Origin: MGR-bin208 sp043780275
Lineage (GTDB): Bacteria > Bacteroidota > Bacteroidia > Chitinophagales > Chitinophagaceae
Direction: 5' to 3'
Length of the DNA stretch: 50,556 bases
Assembly (NCBI GenBank): GCA_043780275.1
Contig: JAYWCV010000075.1
Location: 1 to 50,556, forward strand
Shown: positions 32,329-42,253 of the stretch, piece by piece
Layout: each line of letters starts with the position of its first letter
Numbering within the stretch: the stretch's first letter is position 1
Program-made: the position numbers and the translations under genes
The notes under the pieces: generated by a model
Seen by the model: the letters and a program-made list of their open reading frames with translations, nothing else
Databases searched by the model: none
What the model was told of the DNA's origin: nothing

Positions 32329-34323
32329 CTATTTTAAAATAATACAAGCCAGTGGAGGTAAATTCAGTATTAAATCATAGTTTTTTTGACCCAAGTCAAT
32401 ATATTTTAATTTCGTTTCTATAGTATTAACGTATCCGGAGCCCCAATATTTCACATCATCACTATTAAAGATGATTTTTTTATATTTTTTAGTATAAACC
32501 CTTAGTTTCCAATCAATTTTTTCATCATTCGCCAAATTTAAAATGATGAGTAAATCATCTTTCTTCTGTTTTCCTTTTCGTTTGTAAGCAATGATACATT
32601 CATTTCGATGGTTGAGATCTTCCCACTCAAATCCATCAATTGAAAATTGATTTTCATATAATGCAGGTTCATTTCTTAATACATTATTTAAATCTTTAAC
32701 ACAATCCCTGAGTTTTTTATGCGGATCGAATTGTAATAAATGCCACTGCAATTCGGTTTTGAAGTTCCATTCTTCGGTTGCTCCAAACTCGTTTCCCATA
32801 AACAATAACTTGGCTCCCGGATGCGTAAACATGTATGCATATTGCAAACGCAGATTGGCAAATTTCTGCCATTTATCACCAGGCATTTTATATAGCATCG
32901 GACTTTTGCCATGCACCACTTCATCATGACTGAAGGGTAACATAAAATTTTCGTCATAGAAATACATCATGCTGAATGAAAATTTGTCCTGATGATGTGG
33001 TCGGAAAAATGGATCAATCTCAAAATAATCCATCGTATCGTGCATCCATCCCATCATCCATTTCATTCCAAATCCAAGTCCATCTAAATATATTGGTTTG
33101 GATACTCCGGGCCAGTCGGTCGATTCTTCGGCAATGGTTTGCACATCCGGAAAATTATGATAGATAGATGTGTTTAGATCTTTAATAAATGCTATCGCTT
33201 CCAGATTTCCGTCGCCACCATATTCATTGGGTTCCCACTGATTGTGTTCACGACTGAAATTCAATTTCAGCATCGAGCTTACGGCATCAACCCGCATCCC
33301 ATCAATATGAAATTTATCGAACCAGAAATGGGCATTACTGATTAAAAATGATTTTACTTCTCCTCTCCCATAATTAAAAATATAGCTGTTCCAATCTGGT
33401 TGAAATCCCTTTTTCATGTTTTCATATTCATAGGTATGTGTACCATCAAACATGTATAACCCATGTGCGTCGCCGGGAAAATGAGAAGGCACCCAATCTA
33501 ATATAACTCCAATATTTTCTTTGTGAAAAGCATCAATCATTTTCATGAAGCCCTGCGGTTTTCCAAACCTTGATGTAGGCGCAAAATAGCCGGTACACTG
33601 ATAACCCCAACTGCCATCAAACGGATATTCCATCACAGGCATCAGTTCTACATGGGTAAAACCCATTTCCTTTACATAAGGAACCAGCCGTTCTGTAATC
33701 TGGTCATAATTATTGTACGCATTTTCATTAAATTTATCTGGCCGCATCCAGCTGGCCAGGTGTACTTCGTAAACCGACCAGGGAGCATCTAAAGAATTGT
33801 GCTCTTTTCTTTTTTCCATCCAATCTATATCTTCCCATTCATATTGCAGACTGCAGGTAATTGAACCCATATTGGGCCTTAATTCCCAATGATTGGCAAA
33901 CGGATCTCCCTTTTCCAGTTTTATTCCTTTATAACCAACAATATGAAATTTATATACTTGGCCAAATGACAAATCAGGAATAAATCCTTCCCAGATACCG
34001 GACTTATCTAACCGGACAAATAATGGGTGCAAAGTTTCATTCCATTGATTAAAATCGCCAATGACCGAAAGACTTGTAGCATTAGGCGCCCAGACAGAAA
34101 AGTAAATTCCTTTTCTTTTACTTACTTCCAATTGTCTGGATCCAAAAAGATTATATAATTGGTAATGTGTACCTTTTTGAAAATTTATTATATCATCATC
34201 AGTGAATAAAGAATAATTCCAGACGGTTTTTGAGGTGTCTACAAAGTGGAGGTCTTCATATTTTTTTACAGAAGAAGAAAATTTCTGTTCAGAGTCAGTA
34301 TCTTTTTTTTTCTTTATGTTCAC
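32329..34323 (-). CDS. glgB: 1,4-alpha-glucan branching enzyme
   Basis: GH13 enzyme that forms alpha-1,6 branches in glycogen. The 664-residue protein has an N-terminal extension, a CBM48 domain (about 50-150, GIYFSVWAPNATSLSVIGDFN), and the catalytic barrel with Asp346 in GMRVDAVSS, Glu in TIAEESTDWPGV (about 399-400) and Asp467 in FSHDEVVHG. No ATG fits; a GTG at 34323 is the start, followed by an A9 tract coding for four lysines. A terminator-like hairpin lies only 30 bases upstream, so glgB is either separately controlled or fed by read-through from the GH13 gene. Confidence 0.96.
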   Translation of the reverse strand: MNIKKKKDTDSEQKFSSSVKKYEDLHFVDTSKTVWNYSLFTDDDIINFQKGTHYQLYNLFGSRQLEVSKRKGIYFSVWAPNATSLSVIGDFNQWNETLHPLFVRLDKSGIWEGFIPDLSFGQVYKFHIVGYKGIKLEKGDPFANHWELRPNMGSITCSLQYEWEDIDWMEKRKEHNSLDAPWSVYEVHLASWMRPDKFNENAYNNYDQITERLVPYVKEMGFTHVELMPVMEYPFDGSWGYQCTGYFAPTSRFGKPQGFMKMIDAFHKENIGVILDWVPSHFPGDAHGLYMFDGTHTYEYENMKKGFQPDWNSYIFNYGRGEVKSFLISNAHFWFDKFHIDGMRVDAVSSMLKLNFSREHNQWEPNEYGGDGNLEAIAFIKDLNTSIYHNFPDVQTIAEESTDWPGVSKPIYLDGLGFGMKWMMGWMHDTMDYFEIDPFFRPHHQDKFSFSMMYFYDENFMLPFSHDEVVHGKSPMLYKMPGDKWQKFANLRLQYAYMFTHPGAKLLFMGNEFGATEEWNFKTELQWHLLQFDPHKKLRDCVKDLNNVLRNEPALYENQFSIDGFEWEDLNHRNECIIAYKRKGKQKKDDLLIILNLANDEKIDWKLRVYTKKYKKIIFNSDDVKYWGSGYVNTIETKLKYIDLGQKNYDLILNLPPLACIILK

Positions 34324-34353
34324 GTTTAAGTTGATTCTCTTAAAATTAAATGA

Positions 34354-34379
34354 AAAAAGGCAACTCCCGTTGCCTTTTT
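34354..34379 (-). terminator. Intrinsic terminator-like hairpin between the GH13 gene and glgB
   Basis: Perfect 11-bp stem AAAAAGGCAAC (34354-34364) and GTTGCCTTTTT (34369-34379) with a four-base loop, followed by T on the transcribed strand. It lies two bases after the stop codon of the GH13 gene and 30 bases before the GTG of glgB. Confidence 0.88.
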
Positions 34380-34381
34380 AA

Positions 34382-36253
34382 TTATTTAGAAAGTTCATAA
34401 ACCTGTAAGGATTTTGATGGTACTTTTAATTTACCAGACAAATCAATATCTGATCCATCTATAATGTTTTTTCCTTTTTTATAATCAACTGTCCTTTCTA
34501 TAAATCTTGTCATATCAATAGTCTTATCTTCTTTTTGCTGATTCATAATACACATCACCGTTTGATTTTTATCATACCTGAAATAAACATATACCCCATC
34601 TTCCGGAACATACTGCATCATTTTTCCGGTTTTGATGGCTGAAGATTTTTTTCTGAAATTGGCTAAGGTTTTTACATAATTAAAAGCTTCATTTTCTTTT
34701 GCATTTCTACCTTCTTTGCTGAATTTATTTTCTTTATCTTCTTTCCATCCACCTTTAAAATCCAACCGAACCCAACCATCCACTGGATGAGATAATCCGG
34801 TCATCAAAATCTCCGATCCATAATACAATTGAGGAATTCCCCGGAATGTCATTAGCCAGGCCATACCCATTTTATATTTTTGCAGATCCTCTCCTACCTG
34901 GGTAAAAAATCTTGACATGTCGTGGTTGTCTAAAAAAATTACATTCTTCATTGCATCTTTGTAAACAAAATCATTTGCTGTGGTCGAATACAGTTTGTTT
35001 ACACCCTCTGTCCAGCCAAAGTCCTGTGTCAGCGCAGGTATGATGCCATAAAGGTTCAATTGAAAATCAGTAACACCCGGCTGATTACTTTTATACTTCA
35101 GATTCTTGTAATTGTTTTTTGCAAAAAAACTTTGATTGGGAATGCCATGAACCCAGGTTTCACCAAATATACCAAGCTTGGGATATTCATTTAATAAAGC
35201 TTTATTGCATCTATTGAGGAATTCTAAATCACTATATGAATAAGTATCTATCCGCCATCCATCCAAACCAAATTCTTCCGTGCTCCAGATGGCATGTTGA
35301 ATCAGAAAATTTTCAACCAATGGATTGTCATGGTTCCAGTCGGGCATACTGGGTACAAACCAACCGTCACTCATGATCTTTTTATCCGCTTTAGATGCAT
35401 AGGGGTCCATCAATGTTTGTTCCTTGTATGATGTTTGGGTATACTTTGGCCAGAAATGAAACCAACTGCTGTCTGGTAAATCCCTATAAAAAATATGTTC
35501 GATTCCTGTATGATTATACACCGCATCCTGAATAATTTTCATCCCCCGTTGATGTATTTCAGTAATCAACGAATGATAAGCATTTTCACCACCCAAACGT
35601 GGGCATATTTTATAATGATTTGTCATGGCATATCCATGTTCAGTTCGGGTTGGCATGTCGTTTAAAATAACGGGGTTCAACCATAATGCCGTAACACCAA
35701 GCTCCTGTAAATAATCCAGTTGATTCTGTATTCCTTTCAAATCACCTCCATGACGGTCATAAATTGAATCGCGGTTGAGTGATTGGTCTTTCAATCCGGC
35801 AATGTGATCATTCGAAGGATCTCCATTACTGAACCGGTCGGGCATGATCAGGTAAATGAGATCTTCGGAGCTAACTCCTTTGATTCTTGTTTTTCCATTA
35901 CCCTTTTCCCGTTCTTTTAATGCATAACTGAAACTGTTGTTTTCAATTTTTTTAGTTGATTTAACGGAAGAAATATTGAATTGCAGATTTCCTGCCTTTG
36001 CCGTTTTTTCAACAACAAGGTCTAAAAATAAATAGTTGGCGTTTGATGTTTTTTGTTGTTTGATTAATTGTACACCGGCATAGGGACTCATCGTTACTTT
36101 TTCATTGGCAACATCTTTCCGGTGAATGATTAACTGCAGCTTATTTTCTTTCATACCCACCCACCAATGTGTTGGATAAAATGCGGTTTCGGTTTGTGCT
36201 TTTGCAAAAAACACAAAGCACACTACGATGACTGATAAAATTATTTTTTTCAT
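34382..36253 (-). CDS. Secreted GH13 alpha-amylase family enzyme (SusA/neopullulanase-like)
   Basis: A 623-residue glycoside hydrolase with a signal peptide (1-19, before Gln20), so it acts in the periplasm or at the surface. An N-terminal beta domain (about 25-110) precedes the GH13 barrel, with YLIMPDRFSNGD, DAVYNHTG, nucleophile Asp336 in DGWRIDTYSY, acid/base Glu365 in GIFGETWVHG and Asp445 in FLDNHDMSR; a C-terminal beta domain ends in KSLQVYELSK. The layout fits neopullulanase or cyclomaltodextrinase of the Sus type, cutting maltodextrins for uptake by the transporter encoded five bases upstream. Exact specificity is inferred. Confidence 0.92.
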   Translation of the reverse strand: MKKIILSVIVVCFVFFAKAQTETAFYPTHWWVGMKENKLQLIIHRKDVANEKVTMSPYAGVQLIKQQKTSNANYLFLDLVVEKTAKAGNLQFNISSVKSTKKIENNSFSYALKEREKGNGKTRIKGVSSEDLIYLIMPDRFSNGDPSNDHIAGLKDQSLNRDSIYDRHGGDLKGIQNQLDYLQELGVTALWLNPVILNDMPTRTEHGYAMTNHYKICPRLGGENAYHSLITEIHQRGMKIIQDAVYNHTGIEHIFYRDLPDSSWFHFWPKYTQTSYKEQTLMDPYASKADKKIMSDGWFVPSMPDWNHDNPLVENFLIQHAIWSTEEFGLDGWRIDTYSYSDLEFLNRCNKALLNEYPKLGIFGETWVHGIPNQSFFAKNNYKNLKYKSNQPGVTDFQLNLYGIIPALTQDFGWTEGVNKLYSTTANDFVYKDAMKNVIFLDNHDMSRFFTQVGEDLQKYKMGMAWLMTFRGIPQLYYGSEILMTGLSHPVDGWVRLDFKGGWKEDKENKFSKEGRNAKENEAFNYVKTLANFRKKSSAIKTGKMMQYVPEDGVYVYFRYDKNQTVMCIMNQQKEDKTIDMTRFIERTVDYKKGKNIIDGSDIDLSGKLKVPSKSLQVYELSK

Positions 36254-36258
36254 AATTA

Positions 36259-37605
36259 TTAATCTTTATCTTCTACAAAAATGTTTAATAGTCCTGCAAT
36301 GATCATAGATACTCCGCCAATGACTAATGCGTATATGCTCTGGTTATTAAAAAAAGTATGGAGAAAGTATCCAAGTATAGCCGCTGCAACAATTTGAGGA
36401 ATGACAATAAAGAAATTGAAGACCCCCATATAAAACCCCATTTTTTCTGCCGGTAAAGCACCGGCTAAAATGGCATAAGGCATGGTTAAAGTAGATGACC
36501 AGGCAAGGCCTACGCCAACCATCGGCAACAACAAAAGCAAATGATCTTTAATGAAAAAAATGGATACTAACCCTATCCCGCCTATGACAAGACAGACTAA
36601 GTGTGTATATTTCCGGCTGATTTTTTTTGCCAGCATGGGCAATAAAAAAGCAGTAACAGCAGATACTCCATTATATACCATAAACATGATGCCTACCCAA
36701 TCTCCGGCATCCTGAAAATCTTTCGAGGTAGTATCATTGGTTCCATAAGCATTCATAGCAACCCCCGAAGTTGTATAAATCCACATGGCAAAAAAAGCCA
36801 ACCATGTAAAGAACTGAACAAAGGCCAGTTGCTGCATTGTTTTGGGCATAGTTAGTATGCCTGTAGAAATCTCTTTTATTCCATTTAAAAATCCTTTGGT
36901 TGCCAGTTTCTCTTCTTTCCATTTCTGCATGTTTTCCGGTGGATTTTCTTTTGCACTGAAAACAGTCCACAATACGGTTATTAAAAAAACGGCAGCACCG
37001 ATATAGAAAGAATATTTTACCGAATCGGGAATTATGCCTTCGGGTGCCGTATTGCTGATGCCCATCACATTGGTAAAAAAATAAGGAAGTAAAGAAGCCA
37101 CGACAGCACCAATACCAATAAAAAAAGTTTGCATAGCAAAACCGGCAGTACGTTGTGAGGATGGTAATTTATCGCCAACAAAAGCCCTGAAAGGTTCCAT
37201 GGAAATATTAATGGATGCATCCAAAATCCAAAGCAAACCGGCAGCCATCCACAATACGCCAGCGTTTGGCATCAATATCAATGCAATGGAAGAAAGTATT
37301 GCACCTGCAAAAAAGAAAGGTCTTCTTCTACCCCAGAATGGATGCCATGTACGGTCACTTACATAACCGATAATTGGCTGAACCAAAAGTCCGGTGACGG
37401 GTGCTGCAATCCATAAAATGGCGATACTATCTATTTCTGCTCCCAAGGTTTGAAATATGCGGCTGACATTTGCATTCTGTAATGCAAAGCCGAATTGGAT
37501 TCCTAAAAATCCAAAACTCATGTTCCAAAGTTCCCAGAAATTCAAGCGGGGTTTTGTTGCTTCTATTGTTATGTTAGCAGATGCTGAATGGAGAGTTTCT
37601 TGCAT
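36259..37605 (-). CDS. MFS sugar transporter, SLC45/GPH-like (probable maltose/maltodextrin permease)
   Basis: A 448-residue major facilitator with about 12 membrane helices. The loop between helices 2 and 3 reads GYVSDRTWHPFWGRRRPFFFAG, the signature of the SLC45/GPH-type sugar:cation symporters that include bacterial maltose and sucrose carriers. The position, between glgC and the GH13 enzyme (5-base gap), points to maltose or short maltodextrins as substrate; this is inference from context. A TTG two codons upstream is set aside for the ATG at 37605 (MQETLHSASAN). Confidence 0.88.
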   Translation of the reverse strand: MQETLHSASANITIEATKPRLNFWELWNMSFGFLGIQFGFALQNANVSRIFQTLGAEIDSIAILWIAAPVTGLLVQPIIGYVSDRTWHPFWGRRRPFFFAGAILSSIALILMPNAGVLWMAAGLLWILDASINISMEPFRAFVGDKLPSSQRTAGFAMQTFFIGIGAVVASLLPYFFTNVMGISNTAPEGIIPDSVKYSFYIGAAVFLITVLWTVFSAKENPPENMQKWKEEKLATKGFLNGIKEISTGILTMPKTMQQLAFVQFFTWLAFFAMWIYTTSGVAMNAYGTNDTTSKDFQDAGDWVGIMFMVYNGVSAVTAFLLPMLAKKISRKYTHLVCLVIGGIGLVSIFFIKDHLLLLLPMVGVGLAWSSTLTMPYAILAGALPAEKMGFYMGVFNFFIVIPQIVAAAILGYFLHTFFNNQSIYALVIGGVSMIIAGLLNIFVEDKD

Positions 37606-37695
37606 AACCAAAATTGATTTTTATAAAAAGAAAGATATGCATATTATGTAAGAAGTACATACCCTGTCAACAATATTTCTATGATTATTTACCCG

Positions 37696-38970
37696 TCAAA
37701 TTTGAAGCCCATCCGGAAGAACGGCTCCTTTCTTGATGACAATTATTCCATCCTTAATACTATATAATTTTTCTTCAGCATTTGGCTTGTCTGCTCCTCC
37801 ACGAATGCTTACATCATTTCCAATTCTTACATCCTTATCAATAATAGCATTATGAATACTGCAACGACTACCTATTCCCAACAAAGGGAATCCGTCTTTT
37901 TGAGATTGAATGATTTCTTCCAGGGTTTCGTAATAATCGTTTCCGATAATATAACTGTTGCTGATATTCGTTTCATGACCTATCCTGGAACGTATACCAA
38001 TTACACTATTTGAAATTTTATCAGCATGTATAATGGATCCTTCAGAAATAATGGAATTGATAAATGTAGTACCACTAATTTTTGCCGGGGGCAACATGCG
38101 TGGCCTGGTAAAAATGGCATGGGCATTATCAAATAAATTAAAATCCGGAATCTCTTTTGCCAAACCCAAATTAGCCTCGAAGAAAGAATGGATATTTCCG
38201 ATGTCGGTCCAGTAACCATCATACTGATAACTTACTACTTTTCTTTTCTCGATAGACTCCGGAATAATTTCTTTTCCAAAATCAGTTGCATTTGGTTTTT
38301 CATTTCTTAATAAATCAAATAATAATTTTCGGTTAAAAATATAAATACCCATCGAAGCAAGGTAATTTCTACCGTCATTTTTCATTACCTCACCGGTTTC
38401 ACTCACCCAATCTTTTAATTGTTCAGCAGCTGGTTTTTCAATAAAAGATCGAATAAATCCTTCTTCATCTTTTTTCATTATTCCGAACTCGGTAGCTTCT
38501 TTTGCAGTTACAGGAATTGTTGCAACAGAAATGTCGGCACACAATTTTTTATGATTATCCAGCATCTTATTAAAGTCCATTTGATATAATTGGTCACCAG
38601 ATAAGATCAATATGAACTCACTATTAAACGGCTCAATATGGCGTAACCCTTGTCTGACGGCATCTGCAGTTCCTTCAAACCAGGCCGGACTATCAGGAGT
38701 TTGTTCTGCAGCCAGGATATCGACAAAAGCCGAACTGAATACACTGAAGTGATAGGTGTTTTTAATATGCCGGTTAAGGGAAGCTGAATTGAACTGTGTC
38801 AGTACAAACATCCTGGAGATATTTGAATTCAGGCAATTTGAAATAGGGATATCAACCAGGCGGTACTTGCCCCCAATGGGTACTGCCGGCTTTGAACGGG
38901 TTGCTGTTAATGGATAGAGCCTACTTCCTGCACCACCGCCTAAAATGACTGCTACTATTTCTTTTGACAT
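37696..38970 (-). CDS. glgC: Glucose-1-phosphate adenylyltransferase
   Basis: Makes ADP-glucose from glucose 1-phosphate and ATP, the committed step of glycogen synthesis. The 424-residue protein has the nucleotide-binding opening AVILGGGAGSRLYPLTATRSKPAVPIGG, YRLVDIPISNCLNS, the substrate loop with FIEKPA, the SGDQLYQMDF metal site and a C-terminal left-handed beta-helix with hexapeptide repeats (SRIGHETNISNSYIIGNDYYE). Start at the ATG at 38970, 30 bases after glgA. In the family this enzyme is allosterically controlled; the effector cannot be read here. Confidence 0.96.
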   Translation of the reverse strand: MSKEIVAVILGGGAGSRLYPLTATRSKPAVPIGGKYRLVDIPISNCLNSNISRMFVLTQFNSASLNRHIKNTYHFSVFSSAFVDILAAEQTPDSPAWFEGTADAVRQGLRHIEPFNSEFILILSGDQLYQMDFNKMLDNHKKLCADISVATIPVTAKEATEFGIMKKDEEGFIRSFIEKPAAEQLKDWVSETGEVMKNDGRNYLASMGIYIFNRKLLFDLLRNEKPNATDFGKEIIPESIEKRKVVSYQYDGYWTDIGNIHSFFEANLGLAKEIPDFNLFDNAHAIFTRPRMLPPAKISGTTFINSIISEGSIIHADKISNSVIGIRSRIGHETNISNSYIIGNDYYETLEEIIQSQKDGFPLLGIGSRCSIHNAIIDKDVRIGNDVSIRGGADKPNAEEKLYSIKDGIIVIKKGAVLPDGLQI

Positions 38971-39000
38971 ATGTCTTTGCTTAAAATATTTTTTACTTCT

Positions 39001-40422
39001 TTAAGGTATGAAAAATGATCGATACAGTTCGTCATAGCTTTTTACACTTTTCTCCCAACTATAATCGAGGTTCATCATTTTTTCCCTTACTTTATTGAAT
39101 TTGGCTTTGTCTTCATACAGTTTCAACGATCTGCTTATGGCATGTGTAATGTCTCCGGTATCTGTCTTACTGAAACAAACACCATAACCATCCACATCTT
39201 CAAAATCGATAACGGTATCTTTTAGCCCGCCTGTCTTTCTTACTACCGGCACGGTGCCATATCGCATCGAGTACAATTGATTGAGTCCGCATGGTTCTAC
39301 TCTAGAAGGCATTAATAAAAAATCGGCACCTGCATAAACCAGGTGGCTCAGTTTTTCATTATAACCGATATAGACATCGTAATCATTTTGCGATATTTTT
39401 TTTAAGCCATTCAGACCATCTTCTACTTCTTTTGCACCAGAACCTAAAATTAAAAAGTTCATCTTTCTGCCGATATGAATGAAAGAATCCTGGAATACTT
39501 TTTCCAAAACATCTGCACCTTTTTCTCCAACCAATCTTCCGATAAATGCAAACAAAGGTTTGTCCTCCGAAATTTCAAATGATTTACATAAGGTTTTTTT
39601 ATTTATACGTTTTCCAGCATGTACGGTTTTGCTGTCAAAGTGATGGTCAATATAAGTATCACTGGAAGGATCCCAAACATTGGTATCAATGCCATTTAAA
39701 ATACCTACACATTTTGGAAATTCTACCTGAAACAAAGTTTCTAAACCATTGCTGACTATTCTTAATTCTTCCAGGTAACTTGGACTAACCGTAGTAACCT
39801 TCCAGGCACATTTAACAGCACTGGCTAAAGGGTTGATATTATTTTTCCAATCGAGCAATCCTTTCTTCGAGGAATCCCAATACGGAATGTAGTTTGCTTT
39901 ATCCCATCCCATCCATCCCTGGTATTGTGCATTATGAATGGTTAATACAGATACGGTATTGCTTAATTTTTTAAATACAAAACAATGCTTCATCATAAAA
40001 GGTATCAATCCCGCATGATGATCATGTACATGAATAATATCCGGCAATTTTTTCCAACTCATGATCCAATCCAGGATAGCTATTTGAAAAGCAGTGAACC
40101 GTTCGGTATCGTCATCATACCCATAAACGTTCTCCCTGTCAAGTAATCCAAATATGTCTACCAGGTATAAATCAAATCCAAGTTTCTGCGTTTTTTCTTT
40201 GATGATACTGTAATCATATTTCTTTTCACCTAAATACATGGACGATTTGTAAATCAAATCCCATTCATTGTCATACAGGAATTTAGTCCTGTGCATGGGT
40301 AAAATAACTTTGGCTGTATTGCCTGACAGTTGTTGATACTTAGGTAATGCACCTACCACATCTGCAAGTCCTCCTACTTTAGCCATCGGATAGCATTCGG
40401 CCGAAACATGAACTATTTCCAT
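39001..40422 (-). CDS. glgA: Glycogen (starch) synthase, GT5
   Basis: Retaining glycosyltransferase of family GT5 that elongates glucan with ADP-glucose. The 473-residue protein begins MEIVHVSAECYPMAKVGGLADVVGALP, containing the KxGGL glucosyl-nucleotide motif, and has IHVHDHHAGLIP, LTIHNAQYQG, FIGRLVGEKGADVL and the C-terminal MPSRVEPCGLNQLYSMRYGTVPVVRKTGGL with the conserved Glu. A TTG one codon upstream is ignored. It is the first gene of a leftward unit with glgC, the MFS transporter and the GH13 enzyme, and is divergent from the FucP-type transporter across 91 bases. Confidence 0.96.
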   Translation of the reverse strand: MEIVHVSAECYPMAKVGGLADVVGALPKYQQLSGNTAKVILPMHRTKFLYDNEWDLIYKSSMYLGEKKYDYSIIKEKTQKLGFDLYLVDIFGLLDRENVYGYDDDTERFTAFQIAILDWIMSWKKLPDIIHVHDHHAGLIPFMMKHCFVFKKLSNTVSVLTIHNAQYQGWMGWDKANYIPYWDSSKKGLLDWKNNINPLASAVKCAWKVTTVSPSYLEELRIVSNGLETLFQVEFPKCVGILNGIDTNVWDPSSDTYIDHHFDSKTVHAGKRINKKTLCKSFEISEDKPLFAFIGRLVGEKGADVLEKVFQDSFIHIGRKMNFLILGSGAKEVEDGLNGLKKISQNDYDVYIGYNEKLSHLVYAGADFLLMPSRVEPCGLNQLYSMRYGTVPVVRKTGGLKDTVIDFEDVDGYGVCFSKTDTGDITHAISRSLKLYEDKAKFNKVREKMMNLDYSWEKSVKSYDELYRSFFIP

Positions 40423-40513
40423 CAATAAATTTTAATCTTGTAAGCATTCAATATAACAAGAATATTTTACTGTCAGAAAAATCTATTATTTTCCGTTCTT
40501 AAAATTTTTAAAA

Positions 40514-42196
40514 ATGACATCTGGAAAGCAAGCAACTAACTACAGTGCGTTAAGTACACTCGTCACCGTTTTCTTTTTCTGGGGATTTATTGCGGCCGGA
40601 AATAGCGTCTTTATTCCTTTTTGTAAACATTATTTTGGGCTCGATCAGTTTCAAAGTCAATTGATAGATTTTGCTTTTTATACTGCTTATTATATTGGTG
40701 CTTTGGGCCTGTTTGCATACGGGGCTTATGGCGGAAAAGACTTGGTTGGAAAGTGGGGCTATAAAAAAAGCATTGTTTATGGTTTATTGTTTTCTGCATT
40801 GGGAGCAGTTGCTATGATCATTGCGGTTGAAGGAAATACATTTGCAGGTATGCTTGTGGGATTATTTATTGTTGCGCTGGGTTTTTCTTTGCAGCAAACC
40901 GCCGCTCAACCATTTGCAATTTCATTGGGCGATCCATCAACAGGTACCGGCCGGGTAAATTTGGGTGGTGGTATCAACTCATTTGGTACTACTATCGGAC
41001 CCATTCTGGTTGCCTTCGCACTTTTTGGAACAACTGCAGCCATTACCGATGAAAAAATTGCCTCACTTAGTCTTTCCAAAGTGATTATACTTTATTCCTG
41101 TGTGGGATTACTTTTTATTGGTGCTGCTGCTTTGTTTTTCTTTTCTAAAAAAGTTCCTGCTGGTGTGTTGGAAGAAAAAACAGAAAATGCAAATAAGGCC
41201 TTCTACTCTTTATTAATTATTACAGGATTATTAATCATCATGTTTGTCCCCGTATTTGACAGTTATAAAACAGACATGACCAATGCGACAGCACTTGAAA
41301 AACATGATCTTGAAACGTATCGGATGAAATGGCTATTGGGAGCTTTATTAGTAGTTGTAGGAGGTCTTCTGTTTTCTAACATGAAAGCAAAAAAGAATCC
41401 GATTGGTTGGGGGGCCATGCAATATCCGCAATTGGTGCTGGGTATGCTGGCCATATTCGTTTATGTAGGAGTAGAAGTAACTATTGGAAGTAATTTGAGT
41501 GAACTACTTAAACAACAAAATATGGGTGGATTACAATCTTCGGAAGCTGCACCGTATATTTCTATGTATTGGGGAAGTTTAATGATCGGAAGGTGGGCCG
41601 GTGCAATCAGTGTTTTTAAATTAAGTAAAAACATGAAAAACATATTGCTTTTTGTTGTTCCCATGGTCGCATTTGGAGTCATTCTTGGAATAAACAGCAT
41701 GGCACAATATGACATGACCCCTCTTTATTACTATATTGTCTGTGTATTAATACAGATTGCAGCTTTTTATATCAGCCAGGATAAGCCGGTTAGAACCTTG
41801 CTTATTTTTAGTTCATTGGGCATGTTTGCCATGATGATAGGAATATTTACACATGGTCTGGTTGCAACCTATGCTTTTTTAGCAGGTGGATTATTTTGTA
41901 GTATCATGTGGCCTTGTATTTTCAGTTTATCCATTGCAGGTCTTGGAAAATATACCACACAGGGTTCAGCATTTCTTATCATGATGATCTTAGGTGGAGG
42001 AATCATACCTCCTATTCAGGGGAAATTGGCAGATTATTTACAAACCGGATCTAGCATAGAAGGCTTTGGAATTCATAACTCCTATTGGGTAGCCGTCATT
42101 TGTTTTGCTTACCTGGCTTTCTTTGCGGTATCTGTAAAAAATGTACTTAGAAAGCAGGGCATTGATTATGATGCAGAAATTGCAGTGAGCCATTAA
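40514..42196 (+). CDS. FucP/GluP-type sugar MFS transporter
   Basis: A 560-residue major facilitator of the fucose/glucose-galactose permease (FHS) group. The first helix VTVFFFWGFIAAGNSVFIPFCKHYF, the LIDFAFYTAYYIGALGLFAYGA segment and QQTAAQPFAISLGDPSTGTGRVNLGGGINSFGTTIGP are diagnostic. It is longer than E. coli FucP because of an extended loop between the halves (about 225-300) and an extra C-terminal portion. Hexose is the likely substrate, since a ROK sugar kinase follows. The ATG at 40514 is clear. A hairpin separates it from the kinase gene. Confidence 0.9.
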   Translation: MTSGKQATNYSALSTLVTVFFFWGFIAAGNSVFIPFCKHYFGLDQFQSQLIDFAFYTAYYIGALGLFAYGAYGGKDLVGKWGYKKSIVYGLLFSALGAVAMIIAVEGNTFAGMLVGLFIVALGFSLQQTAAQPFAISLGDPSTGTGRVNLGGGINSFGTTIGPILVAFALFGTTAAITDEKIASLSLSKVIILYSCVGLLFIGAAALFFFSKKVPAGVLEEKTENANKAFYSLLIITGLLIIMFVPVFDSYKTDMTNATALEKHDLETYRMKWLLGALLVVVGGLLFSNMKAKKNPIGWGAMQYPQLVLGMLAIFVYVGVEVTIGSNLSELLKQQNMGGLQSSEAAPYISMYWGSLMIGRWAGAISVFKLSKNMKNILLFVVPMVAFGVILGINSMAQYDMTPLYYYIVCVLIQIAAFYISQDKPVRTLLIFSSLGMFAMMIGIFTHGLVATYAFLAGGLFCSIMWPCIFSLSIAGLGKYTTQGSAFLIMMILGGGIIPPIQGKLADYLQTGSSIEGFGIHNSYWVAVICFAYLAFFAVSVKNVLRKQGIDYDAEIAVSH

Positions 42197-42216
42197 AAAT
42201 ATTTCTTACTAAATTT

Positions 42217-42244
42217 AACAGCCACGATTGAGTGGCTGTTTTAA
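42217..42244 (+). terminator. Hairpin between the FucP-type gene and the ROK kinase gene
   Basis: Perfect 9-bp stem AACAGCCAC (42217-42225) and GTGGCTGTT (42232-42240) around a six-base loop, followed by TTAAAA. It ends nine bases before the kinase ATG, leaving no room for a promoter, so it may be a leaky terminator or an intercistronic stability element. Confidence 0.7.
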
Positions 42245-42253
42245 AATAAGCAC

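Noticed and set aside
34302..34311. Phase-variable A9 tract at the start of glgB
   Set aside because: A nine-base homopolymer in a lysine-rich N-terminus is common in AT-rich genomes and branching enzyme is not a typical phase-variable surface factor.
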